Source of the DNA: Metallyticus violacea
Lineage: Eukaryota > Arthropoda > Insecta > Mantodea > Metallyticidae
Length of the DNA: 64,000 nt
Direction of reading: 5' to 3'
NCBI GenBank assembly: GCA_030762175.1
Contig: CM060833.1
Span: 1,552,501-1,616,500 of the forward strand
The notes under the pieces are model-generated. The model had not been told where the DNA came from. It was given only the letters and a program-made list of their open reading frames with translations, and did no database searches. Position numbers and translations under genes: made by a program. The stretch's first letter is position 1; each line of letters begins with the position of its first letter. Below, one piece after another: positions 50,083 to 61,232 of this stretch.

Positions 50083-50641
50083 AAAAAGTCCGTTAAGCGA
50101 ATTCTTCACGGGTTAAATTTGTGAAAGGTTTTACAGTGCGCTAGAGCAGAGAATAGAGCGCTTTTTAAATTTTCTTTTTTCAGGTATAGCCCTAACCCCA
50201 AAGCTCCGATTTTCCTGAGTTACAGATACAATTTTTATTATTTTAATTTATAACACCGAGTTTTGTTACAAAAAACAAACAAACAAAACAAAACAAAACA
50301 AAAACAAAATATTAATGCCGCTAGAGTGATTTTTAAAATTTAAAATTTGGGTTTCAAAGTTCTACTTCTTATACTCTGATTTAGATGCTTTTCAAAACAT
50401 GACATTTATTATTATACTTCAATTGCATATCCCGAGTTTCGATTAGAAAAACAAAAATGTTGATCACTAGAGCGATTTATAAATTCTTGCTTTAGGTTAA
50501 CTCCACCCCGAAGGGTCCAATTTTGCTGGTTAACGAACTCCGTGAATAGTTTGTTAATTTATCATCATAAATCGAGTTTCCTTGAGAAAAAACAAAAATT
50601 GCGGCAGCTAAAGCGTTAACACACACACATATATACATTTT
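50083..50641 (+). repeat. LINE 3' end, longest UTR copy
   Basis: Head fragment (TAAGCGAATTCTTCACGG, GCGCTAGAGCAGAGAA) followed by three units ending at about 50315 (GCCGCTAGAGTG), 50470 (CACTAGAGCG) and 50615 (GCAGCTAAAGCG). It ends GTTAACACACACACATATATACA, closely matching the end of the copy at 0.9 kb. Confidence 0.7.
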
Positions 50642-50765
50642 TTTTTCATTGTCATTTTTGTTGCTAGAAGTAGGGGTTGGGGAAGATTTGAAAAAAAAAA
50701 CGTTTTTTTTTCAAAATAGTTTTATGGGTACAATTGCAATAGCTACATTCTTTCAGAAGTTGCTA
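50642..50765 (-). repeat. Short repeat abutting LINE 3' end
   Basis: Reverse complement aligns with 930-1045 (shared GTACCCAT-AAAA, AAAATGACAATGAAAA and TTAGCAACTTCT-like start), so the same small repeat flanks a LINE end at both loci, in opposite orientation. Confidence 0.5.
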
Positions 50766-53263
50766 ATAGGTTTAACACAAATAAATAAAGTAAGTACATG
50801 AAAATGTATGACACATTTTCATATTCCCCCTGTCGTAAAAATCAATGAAATGACAAAACTTATAATGAGATTACCATCCACATGTTTGCTAACTTACCCA
50901 TAAATCTCCCCTAACAAATAGCTGCCGATAACCACGTCATACACTTCATTAATAATTGTGATGTGTGCCAATGTCTCACGGCAGTACTTGGAAACAGTAA
51001 AAAATGTGGTGCAGAGTCCCCTTAACTTAATAATTGCATGTTTGTCATTTTCCCAGTGTCAACAAACAGCTGTAGCTACTGCGATTCTTGACCAATCCAT
51101 GTATTATTGCTCAAGTGTATCTATAGAAGATGGCGGGTTTTGATAACAAAACACAATTAAAATGATTATTGCTTCAAAACCATCTTGCATCTACGAGTAT
51201 TTATTAATAACCGAAATAGCAGGATAAAGTGAACAGATATTTTGTGAGCTATTTACAAAGGGGTAAACACCCGCACCTCTCCTTTCGTTAACAAGAATAT
51301 CTGCAAAAGTGTGTAAATTAAGCGAAGAACATTATTAAGGCATACAACTTCACACTAGTGTAAACATTTGCCTTAGACACTAAACAACGGTTACATAGCC
51401 TAGAGAGCGGTTCGGGTCCTGCAGAGTGCGATTATTAATTGATTTTTTATTACAGATGTCGATTTAGGAATAAAATGTGAAATCAGGTGAGGCCTGGAGG
51501 ATGGGAGCATCGCATTAGTGTCGAGGGAACTGCCGTCATTTTGTGTTTCATTCCGTGAACTTTCCATGTTATCCTCACAAGTGAAACTGCTGTGATGTGT
51601 TTTTCTAATCAAATGATGCTTCTTAAAGCATGATAAACTGTGAAACCGATTCAAAATGATCCAAGAAACACTCATACTTTTCAGATGATTAACAAATAAC
51701 AACGGCGAACTTTGTAGAGAAAGCTCTGCTGTGGCGAGAATATTCATTTCTGGTGGAAAATTTAACTATTAACTTCTTAATCAGGTATAAAATTGTCTTA
51801 AAACAACGGAATGAGATTTACAAAATAAATAAACATTGAAACTGTTAAGAATACAAAAACAATAAAGCGGTGGATTGTGTACAAATCTGTTGGCTATAGG
51901 CATAAAATTTCTGAAATTCTTTAAAACAGTTTTCTTTTCATTTGGTTTGCAATGAAGAGCGTAGATGATGTAACATTTGTCTGCTTTGTAAAAAGTACGT
52001 GAGGGAATCAAATTAATTATATTTTATAAATCTTTCGTATAATTATTCAAGAAAATGACATTAATATACTACAGTTATATTAAATTAAATTGATGTGTTC
52101 ATACGTATTTTAATACACGCACTTAAAAATTACACAGTATATTTGTACAAAAGATCCAAGGAGCTGAAACCACCTCCCCTATTCAATGATGCATGCTCAT
52201 ACATAAGAATTAATAGTTAAAACAAGTAATAGAGTAACGTGAACTTGAAAACAATATTTGACACTAGTATTATACCGTCATGCTCCGTTATTATGTCGTA
52301 TCATTTCCAATGAAAGTTTTAATAATTTTTAAAAACTTAACGTTTCACTTTGAACGGAGTGGCTATAGATTTTATATCCCAAATATTGCCTAAGACTCCT
52401 CTACATTCTCTGAAATTATTGCGATGTAAGTTTATTAACAGGCGGTACATGCTATCAGTAACAGAAATTGTTTTTCGTAAATGAAAATAGCGTGTAATGT
52501 GCGAGCTTAATATTAACATATTAATAGTAAAAGCTTTATAATTAGCACTTTGATTTCACATGTCATTATGCTTTAGAGGATTTTGCCCCCCCCCCTCCAA
52601 ATACATTTGTTTAACCCTGTTGCTATGGTTGTCACGCTTTTACAAAAAATCAACGCTGTGTCAACCACTCTCTCATAGTCCAGTGTGACTTTTTTCATGA
52701 TAGGAGCAATAGTGAAGGCTGCGCATGGCAGAAACGCTGAGAAAGTTTGAGAAAGATAATCCAAATTATGACGAGTGAAGATATATTTCATTACAAGCAA
52801 ACTGAGTTCTTATTTTTGTAAAATCCTGGTGTTTATGATTCTGGATACTTGGTATCAATGAAAAAAACTTACGAAATGACTGGTTGCTGGCACTAGATAA
52901 GGGACAAACTTGCCTAATGTACAAAGAACATTGGCTGTTCTGAGTGCAGTTATCAGAAAATTGTGCAGATTATCACTATAATGCTAACTAATATACTTCA
53001 CATTCCCAATGTAAATAGTTGTGATCTGCGTTCTAATTATATATAAAAAATTATTTCTCAATATACACGATGCATGCGATCTTTCGCATTGACACAGACT
53101 AAAGCGATAGGCTTTCTCTGCTGTAGACACTGCTCAAGTCTTTCAGCCAGTGGTCATATAAATGTTGGTCGTTGTGTTCAAACGCAGCTTTAAATCACCA
53201 CAGAGGCAGGATGGTGGATCTCATGAACGCCAGGGTTGTCATTAGCCTATAACGGTAACGTTT
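50766..53263. other. Intergenic stretch
   Basis: AT-rich. A 115-codon minus-strand frame at 51400-51747 is unrecognised. C-run near 52588. Nothing else seen. Confidence 0.45.
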
Positions 53264-53740
53264 ATGTACGAGGGCGGATTGATAAGTCTGGTAAATTTCA
53301 ACGAAATGGTAAGCGCGACTCTACAGTTTTGTTCAACTTTTAAACAGACGCAAACAGCAGTTCTTTGTTGGCAGCTAACGGTGTAACACGTTGAAATGAA
53401 TAAAAACGAATGTCGCACGGTAATACAACATTTTTATTTAAAAAAGTTGACTGCGGCTCAGATACAAACTCTGTACCAGCATTCAAGACGTGCATAAATG
53501 AATTTAAACGTGGCATTGCAGATCCTGCACGTTCCAGATGTCCGATTGAGGTTTCCTCTAAAGAAATGCATTGTGTTGCATTAAGATTCGTGACACTGCT
53601 GAGATGGTAGGCATCTGCACATAAGACCCTGCATGAAGTTCTGCATATTGCGCAATGGGTGTCCCGCCAGTTAAAATAGTGCAATGGCGAACATGAAAAT
53701 GCACCGAAAAAATAACAAACCAACAAAAACTAAACTAAAG
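53264..53740 (+). mobile_element. Mariner remnant with left terminal repeat
   Basis: TACGAGGGCGGATTGATAAG at about 53270 is a mariner-type terminal repeat. Broken frames follow: ECRTVIQHFYLKKLTAAQIQ (53408), CINEFKRGIAD (53490), then LHEVLH-like pieces near 53625. The catalytic region appears deleted. Confidence 0.68.
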
Positions 53741-54524
53741 TTATGGCTACTTTTTTTATAGATTCACATTGACTATTTGAAAAAGAGTAAAACAGTAACT
53801 ACTTATTATACAACGTTTGTATGAGTTGAAGCAGAATCCTCCAGGGTAATGCGCATGCTCATACTCCGTCCGTTGCGATGGCAAAATGCACGTAAAGTAG
53901 TTCCCCATTCTTTCCTGACCTTAAGAAATTGGCTTGGGGGACGAGGTTATCTGTGCTGTAAACGAGTACTATCCACGATTCAAAAAAATTTTTTTTTTCT
54001 GATGGGAGAAAAAAATTTGGAATCTCATTGGACCAAATGAATAAGAACTCAAAGAAAGTGAGAAATACATTTTTGTTTTTGTTTTAAATCTCAACGCCCT
54101 CTGCTATTCCAGTGTTGCAGTACTTCAGTTTAGGAAATGCTCATTTCATGGGTCCTGAAATACGGCAAGTATGTATTTCTTTATTATCAACTTAATGAAA
54201 TATTCCACAGCATCACCGGAAGTTTCCTGCGCATCTTACGTAACAACTTTCTCCCAACCGGTCGGACCTTAGTGTGGGATGAGATATCAACTTTCAACAC
54301 ACCGACCTCTCAGGTTCCTACCCTCAGCTGCACAAGACGCGAGGTTCTGTCACAGCACAGTGAAGTGTTAAGAGTTACGTCACACAACACGTAAGTTCTT
54401 GTCTCCCAAGCAAAGAGAGATTACTTTACATATATTTGGGATTGGTTTTAATTTTTTGAGTTTGTACCGACTTATCCATTTTAAAACACTTTTAGTACTA
54501 CAATGTTTTATTTAATATTTAATA

Positions 54525-54752
54525 CGAGGTTGAGTCATTAAGGCGTGAACTCGTGCGCGGGGATCCATGGTTCAATTTCCCCCAGTACCGTCCTCCCTAT
54601 ACGAGTCCCCCCCCCCCCAGTTCTTATAAATGGCAAGGCCTGGAGGGCTTTCTTTCCTAATTTATCATTTTATCGCATGTACGGTTGGTGTCCACCGCCT
54701 GTGATGTCTCAGCAGTACAAAGGATTAAAAACTATTAAAACAATGTTACAAA
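54525..54752 (+). repeat. SINE family B
   Basis: GAGTCATTAAGGCGTGAAC head, a 14-base C-run at about 54609, and the 3' end CCGCCTGTGATGTCTCAGC with ACTATTAAAA tail. Confidence 0.8.
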
Positions 54753-54874
54753 TGGACATAGAACTTGAGCAAATACGACTTGAAAAATATTTTTATTTAT
54801 CAACAATCTCCCTACACTTGTCCCGTTGTTTTACAAGCCCCTAAAATTCAGCAGCAGTGACTTCCCTTTCTACA

Positions 54875-54990
54875 GCTTACCATTTATGACTAAGGAAAAC
54901 GCGCAAAAAACCTCAAATAGGGAGGACGGTCCTGTTGGGAATCGAACCCCAGATCACCCGCTCACGAGTCCGCGCCTTAATGATCGTCTC
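54875..54990 (-). repeat. SINE family B, head half
   Basis: Minus strand: TTAAGGCGCGGACTCGTGAG, B box GGGTTCGATTCCC; body stops after CCATTTATGA (plus strand). Inverted to the copy just upstream. Confidence 0.82.
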
Positions 54991-55049
54991 TCCCTTACGA
55001 AGTTTCCTGAGATTCTTACAGTACGAGTTTGTCCTTGACCATCACTTTC

Positions 55050-55480
55050 CGGGCGGACGGTGTTATTTTTTGCAGGCGACGCGGTCTGGTACGACTATTG
55101 AGATACTGTAATGCCATACCCACTCGTTGCATTTTATGTTGCGTGGTAAATCGTGCACAGACTTCGTGAACACCTGTAGTGTCTATTATCGCCTTTCTGT
55201 CTGTGGATTAACTCTCGCCTCTGCGCGTTCATCTTCGACACGTGTCCGCCCTTCAGAGAACTTCTGCTCCCAATAGTAAACAGCTTCACGAGACAGGCAC
55301 TTCTCACCGTAGATGGGAAGCATTTCTTTATTCAAAACAAAACTCACACAGGGCTATATACTCGCGCCGCTATCTTGCAACTGCTTTTTCGCTATTGTAA
55401 ACATCGATCATCTATCGAATGTCACCAATTGCCAATGGACTAATGCTCCCATCCATGGCAACAGCCCCAGGTGCCTCATT
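55050..55480 (-). pseudogene. Mariner N-terminal remnant
   Basis: Minus strand: YGEKCLSREAVYYWEQKF then SEGRTRVEDE (about 55220-55310), the paired helix-turn-helix linker of mariners. Upstream GTTTACAATAGCGAAAAAGC is shared with the copy at 37.65 kb. Confidence 0.68.
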
Positions 55481-55620
55481 AAAACATGTAGTACTCCACA
55501 CCAGTTTGTAGCTTACTTACTTAATGACTTAGCCTCGTATTTTAACAATAATTTCCATTTTGTGTCTTTTGAGAACGAAATCTTAATTTAATTTTCCATT
55601 GCTGCAAACAAAGCATGGTA

Positions 55621-56280
55621 TACAAGGGGGTGTCTGAAAAGTTGCTCGCCTCTACCACAGATTGGCAAGACAACTGTACGTCTTGCAACACAAAGACATT
55701 GCTTCAAATTATTTATTTGGTACAAAAATTTAAAAAAATATTTTATTAAATTTCGTGCGCTGATAAAGTTATTTACAAAATATGTTTTAAGGACAAAGGA
55801 AATTCATACCGAATTTATAAACGTTTATAGAAAATCTTCTGTATAATTTTCAACTATAAAAAAATGGGCTGCTATATTTTATCATTACCGTACCAGTCTT
55901 GAAGATGACCAAAAAGCGCAACAACAGCACGAGGTATTAGATAAATAAACCGCGTTAGGTAACAGCATTCACACACTTTGTGCGTTAACTTATAACTGTG
56001 GACGAAACTTGGATCCCTTATCACACAAATAGGTTTATCTGCAGGAAGGACAGACATTTTACTAATTGAATGTCTTCAGAACGGTAAAAACCATAACCAG
56101 AATGTGGTTTAAACCAAGTAGATAAAACATTTGTGAGTGAAGAACTAGTTTGCAGAACTAAAAAATGCATCTGCTTCAAAAGTATTTTATAGGTGGAAAA
56201 CTGAGTTGAGTCCACCCTACTGCCCACATTTGGTTCTCATCTCTTCTCAAAGCTCAAACTCTTCTTCGTGTTTGGCATTT
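55621..56280 (+). mobile_element. Possible mariner trace
   Basis: TACAAGGGGGTGTCTGAAAAG at 55621 resembles a mariner terminal repeat, and CACCCTACTGCCCACATTTGG near 56212 reads HPPYCPHL, like the third catalytic region. The stretch between is unrecognisable. Confidence 0.3.
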
Positions 56281-57461
56281 TAATGAACTGGAGTCTCAGA
56301 GCTGCCTGCTATTGCTCTAATAACCAGAGAATGGGCGTTCCTTCCCCCACTTTGAATATATCTCCTATAGTTATTTGTGGGTTCCCTGTCGCATAGAACC
56401 TGAAAGTTAGTAGTATCATTAACATCGAATTCAAAACATGATTTCGCTTAGTTTGTGATTGTAATCGGGGACGTAACGTCTTATCCAGTTCTTCCACAAA
56501 ATATTTTCCTAAACGAAATAGCATTGTGAAATGTTTGTCTTTCAGTTCTAGGAATGACACGAGGAGCACGGCGGAAGTCAATGTTTATCGAAATAATCAG
56601 ATTTTCTGCAAAGAAATGTGTACAATATACCGCTCGTAAGGGTAGCTTAACAATAGAACGCAACTCTATAGTTATTACGTGGAAATGAAAAGTGGAAGAT
56701 TGAAGAAACTTTACCTACATTAAATTAAAATTAATGTGTTTCGCCATTTTATTTATAAATGAAGTTGTTATGCTTCTGTACTCTGGGAAATGCTTTATTT
56801 AACTCTAGTTAGTGCTTTAACTTGAGATTAAGACGAAATAGGTTCGTTTTTAAAGTTTCCAAGTTAAATATAATTGATGATTAATTTTATACCCTCTCTT
56901 TATACAGCGGGATGTTACAATTTTACCGCATGTTAGATTTCTATCTCGTGAAAACTATTTTTAACAATTTCCTTTCTCTCCCCATGGCCTCCATAGCTTT
57001 CAGACTCACACAAGCTGTAATATGTTTGTATCCAATCGCTAACTTAAGGTTCTGGCTGCGTTTGTTTCCGCCTCGCACACTCATATCACGAAGACACTTC
57101 TCCGATACTGCCCCGGGCCACTGCTAATGAAAAATCCGGACCCGTGCTCCAATCTTCTCGAGCACGCTGACGCGCTCATTGCTCTTTTGTTCGTATGCCC
57201 AGCCGCCTCCATCCATTTCTACATCCGTTGGTCATAATTTTAGAACTGCTTTCCAATGTGCGGTGAAGCAGGTATATTGTTGAAGGTGGTAATTTAGGCA
57301 AGATGACGTCGGCACTTTCACATGTGCGAGATTCCTCCACATAACAATAACGAGGCGAGTGAAACTTAGCACTTTGGTTAGCATTGTCTTGTACATTAAA
57401 ACTAACGATGAGCAGAGGAGAAACTTGTGTCTGCAGCAGATTTGTTTTCATCGTGTTGCAG
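56281..57461. other. Upstream flank of GMC gene B
   Basis: No coding exon recognised. It ends in a good acceptor (TTTTCATCGTGTTGCAG, 57461), so part of this may be a 5' UTR intron. Confidence 0.4.
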
Positions 57462-57572
57462 ATGATGAGGAGAGTCAACAGCAGCCGTCATGTGATTACA
57501 ACACAAGCTGTTCGGGGAGAAACATGCAAAGTGGCAAGTGAATGACGCAACACAAAACGGGAACATGAAAGA

Positions 57573-58087
57573 ATGTTGCTGAGTCTTGTAGCAACCACCG
57601 CTGCCCTTAAGACAGCGCTGGGAGTGGTCGGCACGAGTCTATGGCTCATTCCGCTGCTCATCGCCGGCGTCGCCTACTACCGGTACGACACCCTGGACCC
57701 AGAATCTCGTCCCATAGATAGGTATCCGCTCTACAAGGAGTACGACTTCGTCATCGTGGGCGGAGGGTCGGCAGGAGCCGTGGTCGCCAACAGACTCAGT
57801 GAGGTGTCCCATTGGAGCGTTCTCCTCCTGGAAGCGGGGCCGGACGAGAATGAGATTAGCGATGTCCCTTCTCTGGCTGCCTATCTCCAGCTGTCCAACT
57901 TAGACTGGCAGTACAAAACGGAACCAACGGGTAAAGCGTGTCTGGGCATGCGCGGGGGGCGGTGTAACTGGCCCAGGGGCAAAGTGCTGGGCGGCTCCAG
58001 CGTTCTCAACTACATGCTCTACGTGCGAGGCAACCGACACGACTACGATCACTGGGAGTCGTTGGGAAACCCCGGCTGGGGATACAG
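57573..58087 (+). CDS. GMC gene B, coding exon 1
   Basis: Residues 1-171 plus two bases of Arg172. Carries [32 protein letters not shown] and signature 1. Donor GTACGT at 58088, phase 2. GC-rich against AT-rich flanks. Confidence 0.92.
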
Positions 58088-60883
58088 GTACGTCATGCAT
58101 ATATTTAATTAAAGAGATATCAGTCTATAAGTATCGAAATACATATCAAGATTAAGCACACAGCAAAGAGAAGGGGGAAAAATTAACACGACTTTATCTT
58201 CATTGGTGCTGTATATCCATGTCGTGAAATTTACTCTATACCTGCATTCTCCTTCTGATAAATTAAACAACTCTCGGGCCCAATGAAGAAATGTTTGCAT
58301 TAACGCTAACGTTTAAGTAAGTGACAGGTGGTGCTACCAGCTCTTCTTGTCAATGTTACACACATTACGGCAATAATACAAATGTTGAAGCCTAATGGCA
58401 TTCTCATTAAATGACACAAGTTCATACTTTTTCACTATCGAAAAATCTTAAAAAAATGCTCCACCGAATACTAAAGCAAATCGCGCGACCCTTTCTTCGT
58501 TGTTGTTATTATTACTTATAGAGGTAAAATTGAATAATTCGAGTGGTATTTGTGCAGCGAAATTTCTTATTTCGTAGAACTTTTCTCTCCTTCCCCCACT
58601 AAGATAAAGCGCGGTAATCAGAATATTCGTTTTGCAGAGATCTGGCATTTACGGCAATTATAAAACTAGTCTAACCTAACTAATAATATCAGAGACGTAC
58701 ATAAAGTAGGAATTTAGGAGAAAGTTTAAAAATGTCAGAAACAAGCAAAATACACTTTAATTATGTCAGTGACAAACTTCTACGTTTAACAACTAGCCGT
58801 GGCTACATGCAATTCCGAGCAGTTTTTGTATTTCTGTGATTGTGAATATGTCCAATCTATGTCTCGTCGGTAGTACTCTACTGGACCCCAGTTCTGTTAT
58901 TTAATTAACAAATTATTATTAAATTTAGTACAAAATAAGATGTAAATTAAAGTAATACTAAACTCTTCCTGAAATTGCTTGCTTACATTCAAACACACGA
59001 CTCCAGGTTATATATCACAATATTTATTGCTGTATTACCCTATCTGACCCATTGTACTTCTAAGATAACATTTCCCTTTCTTCCTCTTATCCAATGAGTT
59101 CTCTACACTTTTATATTGTTCTCTTCTTTTACAGTTTCTAATTAATAATACACATTCAAGCTAAAACAATAAAGTAAAATCTCAACCAAATCTCAAAAGT
59201 AAATTTCCCCATCTTAATTCTTTGATCTGCTTGCAAAGACCGTTCTCTCCATAACTTTGTTTGCTTGCAATATAACAAACAATGAAAATCAACCCTGCGT
59301 TTCTACATTTGGCGATGCTATCGGTAGACCCAAACCTGTTTACAAAAGCTTTATTTATTTTATCAACATCCTTCCATGCCTCCTCTATATCCCACATCTC
59401 TGCCCCAAACAACACAACATGGTTGTGTAAATTCTTTCAAATCAATTAGCTCTTATATCTGCATTTTTCTTCATCATGCTCTTGTAACACTCACAGTTTT
59501 TTTTCTGTTCATTTCAACTCCCATTTGAATTTAATCTTGTTCCTAGATAATTACATTTCTTTATTATCTCTATTTCTCAGTCATTTGCCTATTAATTCTC
59601 AATTTTTTAAAACCACGATTTTTTATTTTTTTTCATTCATTTACAATCCCTATTAATTGAAAAACTATTCGTATTTCTCATTCCTCCACTAGTTATCGAT
59701 CCAACTACTAAATCATCCGCAAAAAGCAACCCTGGTATTTCTTTATTATTAATTAATGGTAAACGTATCTCGTTCAGAATGTTACATTGGATTTAATTTA
59801 CAAGTTTGTTCTACTCTGCATAATAGGCTCTAGCTAATATGTTTTGCAATAGTTCTATCCTTTTCTTTTTAATGTTAACCGCAATGCTTCTCCATTTATG
59901 ATATTAAAGGCATGCATGCAAACAAGTGCGGTGCACGTAAACTACATTTCTATAGCCTGTTGTCTTTAAATTGAGGTACACGATACTCAAGTTCAAGGAA
60001 TATGCACAGCACATCGACCTCATATTTGAAATGATTGCATTCTCTTGCCTGCTAGGGCCATACTGACCCAGTGAGAATAGACATGACACCTATACTTCTT
60101 AAGGAATGAGTTGTTCGTGTTTCCTCAGTTCAGTTTGAGTTTTCAAAGATCAAAATTCAATAATGCAATGTATTGAATATAAGCTAACATCAGAGTCAAC
60201 CAATTGCTTCTTTAATTATTTTGTAAACACCCGCAATGGTGCTTTCTGTTAAGGGTATGGTTATTATATCTTTTGATTGGGGCGAAGTACAATGTTGAAA
60301 TAGTATGAGAGTGTTAATTGCTCTGTCAGAAACCTTTGTGCTTGTTTAGTTCAAACTTTTCACTTTGCAGGCACGTTCTACGATATTTCACGAAGTCTGA
60401 AGACAACAGAAACCCGTACCTGGCGAGGACGCCGTACCACTCGCGGGGCGGTTATCTCACTGTGCAGGAGTCGCCCTGGAGGACTCCGCTGTCTCTCGCC
60501 TTCATACAGGCTGGCGAGGAAATCGGCTACGAGAACAGGGATATCAACGGCGAGCTCCAGACGGGCGTGATGATCGCCCAGGGTACGATTAGACGAGGGT
60601 CCCGCTGCAGCACGGCCAAGGCCTTCCTTAGACCTGTGCGATTACGTAGAAACCTTCACGTAGCCATGAAGTCACATGTGATTCGGATCCTCATCAATCC
60701 CACGACGATGAGAGCCTACGGAGTTATGTTCGTGAGGAACGGCGTGCGACAGATTGTGATAGCCAGACGAGAGGTCATTCTTTCAGCAGGGGCCATAGGC
60801 TCGCCTCAGCTACTCATGCTGTCCGGAATCGGACCAAAGGAGCACCTTCAGCGACTGGGCATACCGACACTGAGAAATCTCAG
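57573..60883 (+). CDS. GMC oxidoreductase B (glucose-dehydrogenase-like), 5' part only
   Basis: Paralogue of gene A: FAD-dependent GMC family enzyme, substrate unknown. Two coding exons, 57573-58087 and 60371-60883, join in frame to 342 codons plus two bases; exons for the remaining 270-280 residues must lie beyond the window, since none is visible to 64000. Residues 1-36 are hydrophobic (anchor or signal). Motifs: Rossmann GGGSAG 63-68 with Glu87, GMC signature 1 at 136-159, signature 2 at 312-326 ([15 protein letters not shown]). The start at 57573 is the first Met in this frame after the in-frame stop at 57543. A short upstream ATG at 57565 overlaps it in another frame. Intron 1 sits at the same codon and phase as in gene A; intron 2 is in phase 2 here but phase 0 in gene A. 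Confidence 0.92.
58088..60370 (+). other. Intron 1 of GMC gene B (2.3 kb)
   Basis: GTACGT to TTTGCAG. Holds a LINE fragment on the opposite strand; the rest shows nothing recognisable. Confidence 0.85.
59180..59800 (-). pseudogene. LINE reverse-transcriptase fragment, second family
   Basis: Minus strand: catalytic box [12 protein letters not shown] (about 59702-59737), then [13 protein letters not shown] (about 59545), and an open stretch to 59182 with [20 protein letters not shown], the conserved post-catalytic G.E.WGIEEAW motif of an insect non-LTR family. It differs from the LINE at 7 kb. Broken by stops between the first two pieces. Confidence 0.72.
60371..60883 (+). CDS. GMC gene B, coding exon 2
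   Basis: Acceptor TTTTCACTTTGCAG ends at 60370. Residues 172-342 plus two bases: [41 protein letters not shown] and signature 2. The only usable donor is GTAGGT at 60884, giving phase 2; reading on meets TAG at once. Confidence 0.92.
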
Positions 60884-61061
60884 GTAGGTTTACAGTGTGG
60901 GGAATGTGGGCAGGTGCACGCAATGCGAACCCCGAGCCCTTCCCCTCGAGTTGTATGTAGCATGTGGGCGCTAACTCAATTTGCATGGTGGGGTTACCCA
61001 CTAAGTTGGGGAGATCAATGCTAGACATAGCCGTAATAACAAAGTAGACTCTGTGGACCGC

Positions 61062-61232
61062 CATGGGTGACCGAGGTCGTTAAGTCAAATCTGGGTTCGA
61101 CTTATGTCAGGATCATTATTCTCCCTGACTTCATAAACCTTGACCTGAAGCGTTTCCCTAATTAGAGAACAGTTTCGATTATCATTCATCAGTGCTCATT
61201 GCCTGTGATGCCTCAGCAGTAATATATAAGGG
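61062..61232 (+). repeat. SINE family B, degenerate
   Basis: GTGACCGAGGTCGTTAAG head, a gap through the B-box region, and CATTGCCTGTGATGCCTCAGC 3' end. Confidence 0.72.

Noticed and set aside
52573..52800. Possible mariner C-terminus (NKCIW-like)
   Set aside because: Only one short resemblance and no catalytic motif nearby.
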